From the NCBI RefSeq assembly GCF_001592045.1, contig NZ_BCWB01000042.1, forward strand, positions 30,859 through 94,858: a DNA stretch of 64,000 bases. The letters run 5' to 3'. The translations under genes and the position numbers were made by a program. Positions 46,040 to 55,075 of the stretch are shown one piece after another. The stretch comes from Thermobifida fusca NBRC 14071 = JCM 3263. Lineage in GTDB: Bacteria; Actinomycetota; Actinomycetes; Streptosporangiales; Streptosporangiaceae. The stretch's first letter is position 1; the number at the start of each line of letters is the position of its first letter. The notes under the pieces were generated by a model. The model was not told the DNA's origin and ran no database searches. It saw only the letters and a program-made list of their open reading frames with translations.

Positions 46040-47341
46040 ATGGCAGCTCAATCCTCCCGATCGTCCCGCACACCCCGTCGCCCGGCTCCGCCCGCGACGG
46101 GCACGTCGTCGCGCGTAGCCGTGATCGCGATGGCCGTGCTCTGCGTCACCGCGATCGCTGCGTGCGCCATTCTGCTGTCCTACAACGGCATCTTCCAGAT
46201 CGCCCTGCGCGGTGGTGTAACCGGCTGGGCGGCGCACCTGTACCCGGGGATGTTCATCCTGCTGCTGTTGATGGCGTTCTGGGCCATCTACCTGCTCCGG
46301 GATGCCCCGCGGCGCCGCCGGATCTGGGTGGACCTCCTGGTCCTGGCGATGATCCTGGCCGCGGCGGGCGCCAGTGCGCTCCACTCGCTCCACTACGAGC
46401 TGGTGGAGTGGGCCGCCACTCTCGTCGTCGCGGGCGGTCCGTGGCTGGCGCTGCTGATCTCGTTCCGGCTGCTGCTGTGGATTGTCGCGCAGGTCCGGGG
46501 CGAACGCGTCGCCGTGGCGGGAGAGCCCGCAGCCGAGGAGCCGGCAGCCGGTCCCGCACCGGACAGCCCAGCGGCCCCGGCCGTGGAAGAGGAGCCGGTG
46601 GCGGTAGACAGCGGTTCTCCGGCAGAACCCCCCACTGAGCCGCTCGCGGTGCTCCCGCGCACGGAGACGTCTCCCGCCGCGACGGCAGCGCCGTCCAGCA
46701 GCGAGGAGACAGCCCCACTGGTGTCTTCGACCCCTGCGCCGCGCCCTGCGGCAGCCGACATCTCCGCGGAAGCGGACCTGGGCGACGACACGGTCCGCCC
46801 GGCCCCGGCAGAGCAGTCCACCGCCCCGCCCGAGCCTGACCATGCCGCGGATGAGCGGGGAAGCCTACCGAAACGCGTCCCCCCGGCTGAGGGCAGCGCG
46901 ATCCGTCGGGCCGCAGAACCCTCGGACCGTCCCCCCGCTGCGGTTGCGGACGAGCCTGCGGAGCTGTCCGCCGGCAGTGCCGTGGACGCGGAGCTCGACG
47001 ACGCGGACTGGGAGAGCATCACCGACGCGGAGGACGACTGGGAGACCGGTGACACTCCGCTCGCCGACGATCCCAGCGAGGATGAGACGCACTCCGAGCC
47101 CGCGGAGGTCGCTGCTGCGCCGCAGGCCGCCCCACGCTCTTCGGCTGCTGGTGCGCCACACCCCGTATCCCGGGAGGAGGCCGCCGCGGACGATGCGGCT
47201 TCCGTGCCGGAGCAGTCGCCCCCGCCCGCACCGCGGCTTCGGCGCCGCCCTATCGTGCTCCGGCCCCGGCGGAGCAGTCCTCCGCCGCTGCGCCCGCCCT
47301 CCAGTGAGGTGCGGAGCAGCCCGACACCGCCGGAAGAGTGA
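46040..47341 (+). CDS. DUF2637 membrane protein with long acidic tail
   Basis: 433 residues. The N-terminal 150 residues carry four membrane helices of DUF2637 type (ILLSYNGIFQIALRGGVTGW, then LYPGMFILLLLMAFWAIYLL), a family found in actinobacterial conjugative and chromosomal loci. The remaining 280 residues are Pro/Ala/Glu-rich and low-complexity, with acidic patches (ELDDADWESITDAEDDWE) and a basic Pro-rich end (RLRRRPIVLRPRR). Function unknown. ATG 46040. No conjugation genes beside it. Confidence 0.75.
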   Translation: MAAQSSRSSRTPRRPAPPATGTSSRVAVIAMAVLCVTAIAACAILLSYNGIFQIALRGGVTGWAAHLYPGMFILLLLMAFWAIYLLRDAPRRRRIWVDLLVLAMILAAAGASALHSLHYELVEWAATLVVAGGPWLALLISFRLLLWIVAQVRGERVAVAGEPAAEEPAAGPAPDSPAAPAVEEEPVAVDSGSPAEPPTEPLAVLPRTETSPAATAAPSSSEETAPLVSSTPAPRPAAADISAEADLGDDTVRPAPAEQSTAPPEPDHAADERGSLPKRVPPAEGSAIRRAAEPSDRPPAAVADEPAELSAGSAVDAELDDADWESITDAEDDWETGDTPLADDPSEDETHSEPAEVAAAPQAAPRSSAAGAPHPVSREEAAADDAASVPEQSPPPAPRLRRRPIVLRPRRSSPPPLRPPSSEVRSSPTPPEE

Positions 47342-47371
47342 AACGGCGGGGGCCGTACGGCCCCCGCCGTT
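47342..47371. terminator. Bidirectional terminator, perfect palindrome
   Basis: 30-base perfect palindrome (15-bp arms AACGGCGGGGGCCGT) between the convergent DUF2637 and acyl-CoA dehydrogenase genes. Confidence 0.85.
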
Positions 47372-47388
47372 GGTGCATGCGGGCTGCT

Positions 47389-49212
47389 TTAGAAGGCCTC
47401 CTCCGGCAGGTCCATCAGGTCGAGCGTGGTGCGCTCCGCGATCGCACGCTCCACGGACAGCCGGGGCAGGACCTGGTCGGCGAAGAACCGGGCCGCCGCG
47501 ATCTTGCCGAGGTAGAAGTTCCGGTCGTTGTCGTCGGCACCGTCGATGCGGGCCAGCGCGATCTCGGCCTGGCGCAGCAGCAGCCAGCCGAGGACCAGGT
47601 CGCCCAGGGAGAGCAGCAGGCGGGTGGTGTTGAGGCCCACCTTGTAGATTTCGCGGGGCTCCTCCATGGAGCGCATCGCGTTGCCGACCATGCTCTCCAC
47701 CATCGCCTGAACGTCCGCGGCCGCCTGGGCAAGGAGGGCGCACTCGTTCTTGAGCTGGCCGTTGCCGGGGTCGCTCTTGGCGAACTCCTGGATCTCACCC
47801 ATGAGCTTGCCCAGCGCCTGGCCGTTGTTCTTCACGATCTTGCGGAAGAACAGGTCCATGCCCTGGATAGCGGTGGTGCCCTCGTAGAGGGTGTCGATCT
47901 TGGAGTCCCGGATGTACTGCTCGATCGGGTAGTCCTGCAGGTAGCCGGAGCCGCCCAGCGTCTGCAGGGACTCGGCGAGCAGCGCGTACGAGCGTTCCGA
48001 GCCCACGCCCTTGACCAGCGGCAGCAGCAGGTCGTTCATGGCCTCGTACTCGGCGGGGTCCTCGCCGCGGGCGGTGGCGATCTGGACTGCGTCCTGGAAG
48101 GTGGCGGTGTAGAGGACCAGGGCGCGCATCGCCTCGGCGTAGGACTTCTGCAGCATCAGGCTGCGGCGCACGTCCGGGTGGTGGGTGATGGTGACCCGGG
48201 GGGCGGTCTTGTCGGCCTGCTGGGTGAGGTCGGCGCCTTGGACGCGTTCCTTGGCGTAGGCCAGCGCGTTGAGGTAGCCGGTGGACAGGGTGGCGATGGC
48301 CTTGGTGCCGACCATCATCCGGGCGTACTCGATGATGAGGAACATCTGCCGGATGCCGTCGTGCTTGTCCCCGACGAGGTAGCCGATGGCCGGGTGCTTG
48401 GCGCCGAAGGTCAGCTCGCAGGTGGTGGAGACCTTCAGGCCCATCTTCTCTTCCACGTTGGTGACGTAGACGCCGTTGCGCTCACCCAGCGAGCCGTCCT
48501 CGTTGACCAGGTACTTGGGGACGAGGAACAGCGACAGGCCCTTGGTGCCGGGGCCGTGGCCCTCGGGGCGGGCGAGGACGAGGTGGAAGATGTTCTCGGC
48601 CATGTCGTGCTCGGCCGAGGTGATGAAGCGCTTGACCCCTTCGATGTGCCAGGTGCCGTCGGGCTGCTTGATCGCCTTGGTGCGGCCGGCGCCCACGTCG
48701 GAGCCCGCGTCGGGCTCGGTGAGGACCATGGTGGCGCCCCAGCCGCGCTCGATCGCCAGTTTGGCGAACTTCTTCTGCTGCTCGTTGCCCTCCTGCCACA
48801 GCACGTGGGCGAAGCCGGGGCCCGCCGAGTACATGTGCACGGCGGGGTTGGCGCCGAGGATCATTTCGGCTACCGCCCACACCAAGGAGCGGGGGGCGCC
48901 GCTGCCGCCCAGCTCGGGGGGCAGGTCCAGGCGGTACCACTCGGCGTCCATGTAGGCCTGGTAGGACTTCTTGAAGCTTTCCGGGATGGTGACCGAGTGG
49001 GTCTTAGGGTCGAAGACCGGCGGATTGCGGTCGGCGTCCGCGAAGGACTCCGCCAGAACTCCCGTGGCCAGCCGGTTGACTTCGGCCAGGATGTCACGGG
49101 CGGTGTCCTCATCGAAGTCCTCGAAGGGACCGGAGCCCATGATCTCCTGACGGTTGAACACCTCGAACAGGTTGAACTCGAGGTCCCGGAGGTTGCTCTT
49201 GTAGTGCGTCAT
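47389..49212 (-). CDS. Acyl-CoA dehydrogenase (long FadE type)
   Basis: 607 residues, longer than typical 380-residue enzymes because of a C-terminal helical domain, as in actinobacterial FadE5 types. FAD flavoprotein, first step of beta-oxidation. Motifs: [38 protein letters not shown], the FAD region [20 protein letters not shown] and the [15 protein letters not shown] segment with the catalytic Glu (YEG). Start ATG 49212 is preferred over 49233 by a GGAG at suitable spacing. Upstream bases 49255-49290 contain a loose inverted repeat GGTAAC / GTTAC that may bind a TetR-type repressor. Confidence 0.92.
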   Translation of the reverse strand: MTHYKSNLRDLEFNLFEVFNRQEIMGSGPFEDFDEDTARDILAEVNRLATGVLAESFADADRNPPVFDPKTHSVTIPESFKKSYQAYMDAEWYRLDLPPELGGSGAPRSLVWAVAEMILGANPAVHMYSAGPGFAHVLWQEGNEQQKKFAKLAIERGWGATMVLTEPDAGSDVGAGRTKAIKQPDGTWHIEGVKRFITSAEHDMAENIFHLVLARPEGHGPGTKGLSLFLVPKYLVNEDGSLGERNGVYVTNVEEKMGLKVSTTCELTFGAKHPAIGYLVGDKHDGIRQMFLIIEYARMMVGTKAIATLSTGYLNALAYAKERVQGADLTQQADKTAPRVTITHHPDVRRSLMLQKSYAEAMRALVLYTATFQDAVQIATARGEDPAEYEAMNDLLLPLVKGVGSERSYALLAESLQTLGGSGYLQDYPIEQYIRDSKIDTLYEGTTAIQGMDLFFRKIVKNNGQALGKLMGEIQEFAKSDPGNGQLKNECALLAQAAADVQAMVESMVGNAMRSMEEPREIYKVGLNTTRLLLSLGDLVLGWLLLRQAEIALARIDGADDNDRNFYLGKIAAARFFADQVLPRLSVERAIAERTTLDLMDLPEEAF

Positions 49213-49326
49213 GCCCGCGCTCCGCTGTGTCACTACCGCTGCTCACACAGCGATCTACTGACTGGTAACAAAATCAATGTTACTACCCAGTAGAAGTCTC
49301 GGGCCAGGGTGCCGAGAGTGACAGCC

Positions 49327-49848
49327 CTATGACCCGATCGACATCACGCGGATGATCGCATCCAGCATTGCCCCGACCTCAGGCAGCGGCCCTTCGCCCA
49401 AGTCGAGGCTGCGGCCGTCCCGGGTCCAGCGGATCAGCCGCGTCCGCGGCTCGGTACTGCTGCCCCGGAACGTGCGGTCGGCTTCCAGCACGTAGAAGTC
49501 CGGGTCCCCCGGGCCGTGGAACGGGTCGTTGTCCCGGATCCCGCATACCAGGTACGCCTCCCCCGGACGCATCGGCTGCGGCAGCACGACAACGGCCGCC
49601 TCCAACGTGCCGCGAACCGTGAAAATCGTGGTCAGCCCTGCCGAAGAGAGCCGCTGCTCTGCAGGGAGCGCGTCCCCGGTGCGCTGCCACGCGCCACGTA
49701 ACCCTTCGGCGAGCTGCCGGTCACGGGCCAACGTGAAGAACCGGGGGCCGAGGTGGAACGTGATCGCGCGCAACACGACGTTGGTGAACTCGTGGTGGTG
49801 GCGCCGGGGCGTATCCCCCTCCCGGCGCAGCACCTGCCTCGCACGCAT
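49327..49848 (-). CDS. Hypothetical protein
   Basis: 173 residues from ATG 49848, which has a GGGAGGAG site 6 bases upstream. Middle segments look structured (VVLRAITFHLGPRFFTLARD, EAYLVCGIRDNDPFHGPGDP, VLEADRTFRGSSTEPRTRLI), alternating strands and helices. No motif or family recognised. Same strand as the acyl-CoA dehydrogenase but lies upstream with a 114-base gap; no sign of coupling. Confidence 0.55.
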   Translation of the reverse strand: MRARQVLRREGDTPRRHHHEFTNVVLRAITFHLGPRFFTLARDRQLAEGLRGAWQRTGDALPAEQRLSSAGLTTIFTVRGTLEAAVVVLPQPMRPGEAYLVCGIRDNDPFHGPGDPDFYVLEADRTFRGSSTEPRTRLIRWTRDGRSLDLGEGPLPEVGAMLDAIIRVMSIGS

Positions 49849-50088
49849 ACCTGCTCCTCCCAGCGAAGCGCCTGGAAACCATTGTCCTCCCTGGCAGCGG
49901 AGCAGTAAGAAGCCTCCCAAGCGGCCACACGCCGGGAACACGCCCGCCCCACCCGTTTCCAGGCGGGGCATTCCCGAGAACGCCGCTGTCTTTCCCCGCT
50001 TTCTTCCCTGGTGAGAAGTCCGTCAGAAAGCCCGAAGAAGCGTGACGCCTTCGGCAGGCATCAGAACGCCAGGAACGGTGCCGCAGCG

Positions 50089-50472
50089 CTATTCCCTACT
50101 CGCGTCGTAAAACCTGCGCCAGGAAATCAGCAGACCACAATCAGAGATTGTAAAAATATCAACGAAATCTTTCTCGGCCTCGTTGCCGTCCTGGAAGACG
50201 CCCGTCACGGCCATATCCACGCCTTCCGCGATGACCCCGCGCACCCGGTGCCTGCCCGTCCCGCAGGCCCCGGCCGCCAGCGCGACTCCCCCTTCCCGGC
50301 CGCGGACGGCCGACATCCCGGGAAACCGCACGTGAACGTGTTCGTCCAGCAGAGAAGCACATCCGTCCTGGTCACCGCGGTCCAGATAGAGGTAGAGGAG
50401 CCGTGCATGCTCGACTCCGACCACGGTGACGCGAGCGCTGGGTGAAAGAGCGCGTCCTCCAGAGCGATACAA
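50089..50472 (-). CDS. NTF2-like (SnoaL-type) small protein
   Basis: 127 residues. Segments HARLLYLYLDRGDQDGCASL, LDEHVHVRFPG, VRGREGGVALAAG and DFVDIFTISDCGLLISWRRF match the cone-shaped NTF2/SnoaL fold, used by polyketide cyclases and many ligand-binding proteins. TTG start at 50472 is supported by AAGGAGG 5 bases upstream. It is divergent from the SARP regulator, with a SARP-like direct repeat about 80 bases upstream of its start, so it probably belongs to the RiPP regulon. Its own role there is unknown. Confidence 0.7.
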   Translation of the reverse strand: MYRSGGRALSPSARVTVVGVEHARLLYLYLDRGDQDGCASLLDEHVHVRFPGMSAVRGREGGVALAAGACGTGRHRVRGVIAEGVDMAVTGVFQDGNEAEKDFVDIFTISDCGLLISWRRFYDASRE

Positions 50473-50526
50473 GCGGTCCTCCTTAGCTCGCGACGCCGCA
50501 CAGCATCCGCCATCCGCTCCATCACT

Positions 50527-50543
50527 ATTGCGAACAGCGCAAT
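50527..50543. promoter_or_regulatory. Inverted repeat between NTF2-like and SARP genes
   Basis: Perfect ATTGCG, five bases, CGCAAT. Lies between the direct repeat and the NTF2-like start, near where its -10 region should be. The protein that binds it is unknown. Confidence 0.4.
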
Positions 50544-50550
50544 TGCCGGA

Positions 50551-50572
50551 CTATCGCGCGGCTATCCCGTCT
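50551..50572 (-). promoter_or_regulatory. Candidate SARP box (11-bp direct repeat)
   Basis: On the minus strand: GATAGCCGCGC followed by GATAGTCCGGC, two heptamer-like units with an exact 11-base period, the spacing used by SARP/OmpR-type activators. It points toward the NTF2-like gene. A near-identical pair is found at 53757-53777. Confidence 0.55.
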
Positions 50573-50748
50573 GAACCGCCCTCGGCGGCCGAAAGTGGAC
50601 AATACAAAAAGTGAACCAGAAAGCGCTCTTTGTGATATAAATCCGTGAACATCACAAGTGTTACCTATTAGACCACTTATTCAACTTTTATCCGATCTGG
50701 GGGTAAGCGATCGGCACCGTTCCTGAAATCCCAGGCGAGCACCCGCCC

Positions 50749-53595
50749 GTGATTTTCCGGGTGCTCGGTCCTCTCCAGGTCGAAGGCCCGTCCGGCCCCA
50801 TCCGCATCCCGCCCGGACGCCAGCGGATCGTGCTCGCCGCCCTGCTCCTCGAAGTCAACCGGCAGGTCTCCACCGACTACCTCGTCGACGCCATCTGGGA
50901 GCACGACCCTCCCGAAACCGCGCGCACCCAAGTCCAGATCTGCGTCTCCCGCCTCCGCCGCCTCCTCGCCCCCACCGGCGCCGCCATCGAAACCCGCACC
51001 CCCAACTACCTGCTGCGCGTCAACCCCCTGACCGTGGACGCGCAGGTCTACTCCCAGCGGGTCGACGAAGCACGGGACCTCAGCAACCATGGGCGGATCA
51101 GCGAAGCCGCAGCCCTGCTCCGCTCCGCGGCCGGACTGTGGAACGGCCCCGCCCTGGACGGCGTCCCCAGCCGGGTCCTGCGGGCCAAAGCCGCCCGGCT
51201 CGACGAAGACCGGCTCACCACGATCGAGACCTACCTCGACCTCGAACTCCAACTGGGCCGCCACAGCCAGTTGATCGGCGAGATCACCGAACTCGTCGAA
51301 CAACACCCGCTCCGGGAACGGCTGCGCTCCCAGCTCATGCTGGCGCTGTACCGGTCCGGACGCCAAGCCGAAGCCCTCGAGGTGTACCGGACCGGCCGGG
51401 AACTGCTCATCAAAGAACTCGGCTTGGAACCCGGAGACGAACTGCGCTCCCTCGAAGCAGCCATCCTCGCGGGCGACCCTGCCCTGCGCCCCGCCGACCC
51501 CCCGGCGCCCGCTGCCCCGCCCGAACCCCCGCCGTCCTCCCCCACCCGCGGCGTCACCCCCTACCAGCTCCCCACCGACACCGCCGACTTCGTGGGCCGC
51601 ACCGAAGCCCTTGAAACCATCCGGACGACCCTGCTGAACAGCGACGGCGCCGTCGGCGTCGCTGTCCTGCTGGGCCGGCCCGGCGTCGGCAAAAGCGCCA
51701 CCGCCGTGCACGCCGCCCACCAACTCGCCGCCGACCACTACCCGGACGGCCAGCTCTACTGCGACCTGCGGGCCAGCCGCGGCGCCCCGCTCCCGCCCTC
51801 CGACATCCTCGGCCGGTTCCTGCGCGCCCTCGGCGTCCCCGGTCAAGCCATCCCCGACGACCCCGACGAGCGGGCCGTAATGTACCGCGGGCTGCTCGCC
51901 ACCCGCCGCGTCCTCGTCGTCCTCGACGACGCCGTCTCCGAAAGCCAAGTCCTCCCGCTCATCCCCGGCGGCCGCGGCTGCGGAGTCATCATCACCTCCC
52001 GCTCCCGGCTCACCGGCATCCCCGGAGCCACCCTGGTGGAACTCGACATCCTCAGCGGCGACCAGTCCCTGGAACTCCTCTCCCGGGTCGTGGGCGCGAA
52101 GCGGATCAACGCCGAACCCGAAGCCGCCCGGGCCCTCGTCCGCTCCGTGGGACGGCTGCCGCTCGCCCTGCGGATCGTGGCGGCCCGTCTCGCCGCCCGC
52201 CCTCACTGGACCCTCGCCTCCATGGTCGGGCGGCTCGCCGACGAACGCCACAACCTCGACGAACTCGAACACGGCGACATGACCGTGCGGGCCAGCCTGT
52301 CCCTGACCTACGACGGGCTCGACCCGCGCAGCGCCCGCGTCTTCCGGCTGCTCGGCCTCGTCGACGGGCCGACCATCCCCTGCTGGACCGCCGGAGCACT
52401 CCTCGACGATGCCCGCCCGTTCCCCTCCGACCTGGTCGACCCACTGGTCGACGCGCAGATGCTCGACGTGACCGGGGTCGACACTGCAGGGGAACCCACC
52501 TACCGGTTCCACGACCTGACCCGCGGCTTCTCCTGGGAACGGCTGGTCGCGGAAGAAGACGACGCCGACCGCCGCGCCGCCAGCGAGCGCCTGGCAGGCG
52601 GCTGGCTGGCCCTGGTCGACGAAGCCAACCGGCGGATGATGGGCGGCACCTTCCTCCAGCTGCGCGGGGACGCGCTGCGCTGGCACCTGCCGCGCCACTA
52701 CCGCGACCGGCTGCTCTCCGACCCCGCCGCCTGGCTGGAGAGCGAACGCGCGAACCTGGGTTCGGCCGTCGCCCAAGCAGCAGAAGCGGGACTGGACGGC
52801 CACTGCTGGGAACTGGTGACCGGGTTCGCCATGTTCCTGGAACGCCGCGGCTACTTCGACGACTTCGACGAACTCCACTCCCGCGCGGTGCGCGCGGTGC
52901 AGGCAGCGGGTAACCGGCGGGGCGCCGCAGCCCTCGCCTACTCCTCAGTCACCCGGCTGCTCCACCAGCGCCGCCACAAGGAAGCGCGCACCGTCCTGAA
53001 CCGTACGCTCGCCGAGTTCATCGACCTGGGCGACGGCTTGGGGCAGGCGCTGTGCCAGCGCCACCTGGCCTACCTGGCGTCCCTGTCCGGCGACGACCAG
53101 ACCGCCCGCGAACTGTGCGAAAAAGCGCTGGCCGGCTTCTCGGCAGCCGACGACCTGGGCGGCCGGTGGCGCACCCTCATGCTCCTCGGCCATCTGCGGA
53201 TCCGCGCAGGGGAAACGGAGGCCGGACTCGCAGACCTGGATGCGGCCCGCCACTACGCGGAACTGACGGGAGACCCGCGCGCCCGGGCCCAAGTGCTGCG
53301 CCGGCTTGCCCAAGCGGCGCTGCACCGGGGCGAACGGGACGCCGCACTGGACCAGTTGCAGACCGCTTTGGAGCTGGTCAGCGGCTTGGACGATCCGATC
53401 GGTGAAGCTCTCCTGCTGTACGAGTTGGGCCTGCTCCACCTCGCCGAAGGGAAACGGGACGCGGCACGCGGCCTGCTGGAGCGGGCCTTGCGCATCCGCG
53501 AACAGCTCAACGACAGCGCCGGTATCCGCGAGATTGCCTCGGTGCTGGACACGCTGCGGGACCAGGCTCCGGTGCCGGACCGCGCCGCCCGGTAG
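50749..53595 (+). CDS. AfsR/SARP family transcriptional activator
   Basis: 948 residues. Domains: OmpR-like winged helix (1-95; FRVLGPLQVEGPSGPIRIPP), bacterial transcriptional activation domain BTAD (about 100-245), NB-ARC-type ATPase (about 275-560; P-loop LLGRPGVGKSATAVHAA, Walker B RRVLVVLDDA, GLPLAL-like GRLPLALRIVAARLA), and TPR-like repeats (about 690-940). The large AfsR form senses a signal through the ATPase/TPR part. As the only regulator at the edge of the RiPP genes it is the likely pathway activator. GTG start at 50749; no clear ribosome-binding site, perhaps a leaderless transcript. Confidence 0.92.
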   Translation: MIFRVLGPLQVEGPSGPIRIPPGRQRIVLAALLLEVNRQVSTDYLVDAIWEHDPPETARTQVQICVSRLRRLLAPTGAAIETRTPNYLLRVNPLTVDAQVYSQRVDEARDLSNHGRISEAAALLRSAAGLWNGPALDGVPSRVLRAKAARLDEDRLTTIETYLDLELQLGRHSQLIGEITELVEQHPLRERLRSQLMLALYRSGRQAEALEVYRTGRELLIKELGLEPGDELRSLEAAILAGDPALRPADPPAPAAPPEPPPSSPTRGVTPYQLPTDTADFVGRTEALETIRTTLLNSDGAVGVAVLLGRPGVGKSATAVHAAHQLAADHYPDGQLYCDLRASRGAPLPPSDILGRFLRALGVPGQAIPDDPDERAVMYRGLLATRRVLVVLDDAVSESQVLPLIPGGRGCGVIITSRSRLTGIPGATLVELDILSGDQSLELLSRVVGAKRINAEPEAARALVRSVGRLPLALRIVAARLAARPHWTLASMVGRLADERHNLDELEHGDMTVRASLSLTYDGLDPRSARVFRLLGLVDGPTIPCWTAGALLDDARPFPSDLVDPLVDAQMLDVTGVDTAGEPTYRFHDLTRGFSWERLVAEEDDADRRAASERLAGGWLALVDEANRRMMGGTFLQLRGDALRWHLPRHYRDRLLSDPAAWLESERANLGSAVAQAAEAGLDGHCWELVTGFAMFLERRGYFDDFDELHSRAVRAVQAAGNRRGAAALAYSSVTRLLHQRRHKEARTVLNRTLAEFIDLGDGLGQALCQRHLAYLASLSGDDQTARELCEKALAGFSAADDLGGRWRTLMLLGHLRIRAGETEAGLADLDAARHYAELTGDPRARAQVLRRLAQAALHRGERDAALDQLQTALELVSGLDDPIGEALLLYELGLLHLAEGKRDAARGLLERALRIREQLNDSAGIREIASVLDTLRDQAPVPDRAAR

Positions 53596-53614
53596 CGCCC
53601 CGGGCGCGGCCGGG

Positions 53615-53686
53615 TCAGCAGACTTCCCACGGGTCGCTGGAGCGGGCACCGGTAGCGACGATGACGGCCGGGTTCGTGGTCAGCAT
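53615..53686 (-). CDS. 23-residue micropeptide ending in Cys (candidate RiPP precursor)
   Basis: Open frame of 24 codons with an ideal AGGAGGT site 4 bases before the ATG. Sequence: MLTTNPAVIVATGARSS, then DPWEVC and stop. It has Thr and Ser (Thr3, Thr4, Thr12, Ser16, Ser17) as dehydration targets and one C-terminal Cys, which the five other precursors lack. Encoded last in the operon, 114 bases after the YcaO gene, with a SARP-like direct repeat and a palindrome in its own upstream region. It could be the true substrate of LanKC and/or YcaO, or a signalling peptide. It ends 19 bases from the convergent SARP stop. Confidence 0.6.
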   Translation of the reverse strand: MLTTNPAVIVATGARSSDPWEVC

Positions 53687-53720
53687 GGGAACCTCCTCAC
53701 CAGGTGTTCCGCTTTGCGGT

Positions 53721-53743
53721 GGTGATTCCACTGTGGAATAACC
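53721..53743. promoter_or_regulatory. Near-perfect 23-base palindrome upstream of micropeptide
   Basis: GGTGATTCCAC, T, GTGGAATAACC: 11-base arms with one mismatch. It lies 34-57 bases before the micropeptide start, in the expected promoter/leader region. Confidence 0.45.
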
Positions 53744-53756
53744 GGCCGTCACCGGG

Positions 53757-53778
53757 CTATCGCCGGGCTATCCCCACC
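53757..53778 (-). promoter_or_regulatory. Candidate SARP box (11-bp direct repeat)
   Basis: On the minus strand: GATAGCCCGGC then GATAGCCCGGT, ten of eleven positions equal and exact 11-base period. It is about 70 bases upstream of the micropeptide and matches the box at 50551-50572 in both sequence and orientation to its target gene. Confidence 0.55.
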
Positions 53779-53800
53779 CTTCTCTGCGGTCCGGCGCTGG

Positions 53801-55075
53801 TCACGGCAGCGGATGCGGCGGCGCGTCGTCGTCCGCCGTGCGGCGGGCGGCCAGTCCGGTGCGCTCCACCGCTGAGGCCAGCCGCGCCCGATTCCAACTC
53901 CACGTGTGGCGTTCATCCATGCGCAACTGCTGGTAGCCCACCGGGACGACCTTGAGGGCGTGCCACCCCATGGCGCGCAGCGGCTCGGGCAGGCGCGCCG
54001 CCAAGTCCACGACCAGCGGGTCGCCGCCGTCAGCGAGAACCGCCGCGACCAGCTCCTCGGTGCCCACCCCTGGCGTCCACGCGACCTGTGCCGCGTCCCC
54101 GTCGCAGCCGGCCAGCCACTCGCGTACCGCCGCAGCCCCGGCAGGCGAAGCGAGGTAGGCGATCCGGTCGTCCTCGTCCACGATCTCCTCGGCCGCGACC
54201 GGGCGTACCCCGGATTCCCGTGCCCGGAGCAGCACGGAGCGCACCTGCCAGGCTTCCTGGAACGCGCCGAGCGCCGCCTCCCAGGGGCGGTCGGACGCTT
54301 TGCAGCCGATCGCGGCCAGGTCGCCGTCCGCGTCGTCCAGCCCGCCCACACAGCACCACACCGCGGGATGGGCGGTGGGCAGTACGACCAGGAACGGGGT
54401 CATCCCCTCACGGCGCGCCCGCTGCCACAACTCTCCCAGGGCCCGGCGGGAGCGCTCACCATCCCCGCCGGGAGCGGCAAGGGCCGCCGGGTCGGCGACC
54501 CGGTAGGCCCGCAGACCGCGCTGCCAGGCCACCATCACCGCGTCGCGTTCCACCACTTCCAGCAGCGCGGCGCGCAACGCCATCTCCCAGCCGAGCCCGG
54601 AAGCAGCCCCCGAAGGCCCCGGGTCGAAGTAGGCGCTTTCCCGCGGATCGCACGGCCAGTCCACGAGCGGAGCAGGAACCATCACCTTGGCGCCGTCGCG
54701 CAGCCGCCGTGCCGGATACCAGTGCAGTTCCAGGTCGGCGGCGTGCGGCGCGCCGAGCGCAACCTCGGGACGGTGGAACTCCACGGCCGGCGCGGGCAAG
54801 CCGGTGCGGCGCCCCCGCACTGGTCCGGCGGCGCGCCCCGGGTGCAGGGCGAACCGTTCCACTGCTTCGCCTGCGCCGCGGACCAGCGCGTCGTTCCGGG
54901 CCAGCCCGCACGCACCCACCATCCGGGCGGACAAGGGCAGGCTGTTGTCGTCGGGGCCGGGGGAACGCAACTCCACTCCCGCAGTCCACAGCGGGTCGCG
55001 GGGGGTGGGCGGTTGCAGTCCGAAAACGCGGGCGATCCCCCCGGCCGGCCCTAGGGTCCGAGTGACGTCGATCAT
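53801..55075 (-). CDS. YcaO domain protein (azoline-type C-terminus)
   Basis: 424 residues. YcaO enzymes phosphorylate backbone amides to form azolines, amidines or thioamides. The ATP-binding signature is clear: RGAGEAVERFALHPG near residue 70 and GWEMALRAALLEVVERDAVM near 180. The C-terminus ends PPHPLP, a PxPxP motif that marks azoline-forming cyclodehydratases. No separate E1-like or TfuA partner is present in the window. Start ATG 55075 overlaps the LanKC stop (ATGA), so the two are coupled. Presumed to act on one of the cluster peptides; which is unknown. Confidence 0.88.
   Translation of the reverse strand: MIDVTRTLGPAGGIARVFGLQPPTPRDPLWTAGVELRSPGPDDNSLPLSARMVGACGLARNDALVRGAGEAVERFALHPGRAAGPVRGRRTGLPAPAVEFHRPEVALGAPHAADLELHWYPARRLRDGAKVMVPAPLVDWPCDPRESAYFDPGPSGAASGLGWEMALRAALLEVVERDAVMVAWQRGLRAYRVADPAALAAPGGDGERSRRALGELWQRARREGMTPFLVVLPTAHPAVWCCVGGLDDADGDLAAIGCKASDRPWEAALGAFQEAWQVRSVLLRARESGVRPVAAEEIVDEDDRIAYLASPAGAAAVREWLAGCDGDAAQVAWTPGVGTEELVAAVLADGGDPLVVDLAARLPEPLRAMGWHALKVVPVGYQQLRMDERHTWSWNRARLASAVERTGLAARRTADDDAPPHPLP

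Noticed and set aside
44351..47341. 996-residue plus-strand frame running over cysS into the DUF2637 gene
   Set aside because: The first 560 codons are antisense to cysS. Only the part from ATG 46040 has membrane helices and a sensible start.
49255..49290. TetR-type operator upstream of the acyl-CoA dehydrogenase
   Set aside because: The inverted repeat is short and imperfect and no TetR gene is nearby, so I mention it only in the gene entry.
50677..52878. Very long minus-strand open frame (733 residues) opposite the SARP gene
   Set aside because: It is the mirror of a well-defined SARP/NB-ARC coding sequence and has no domain of its own.
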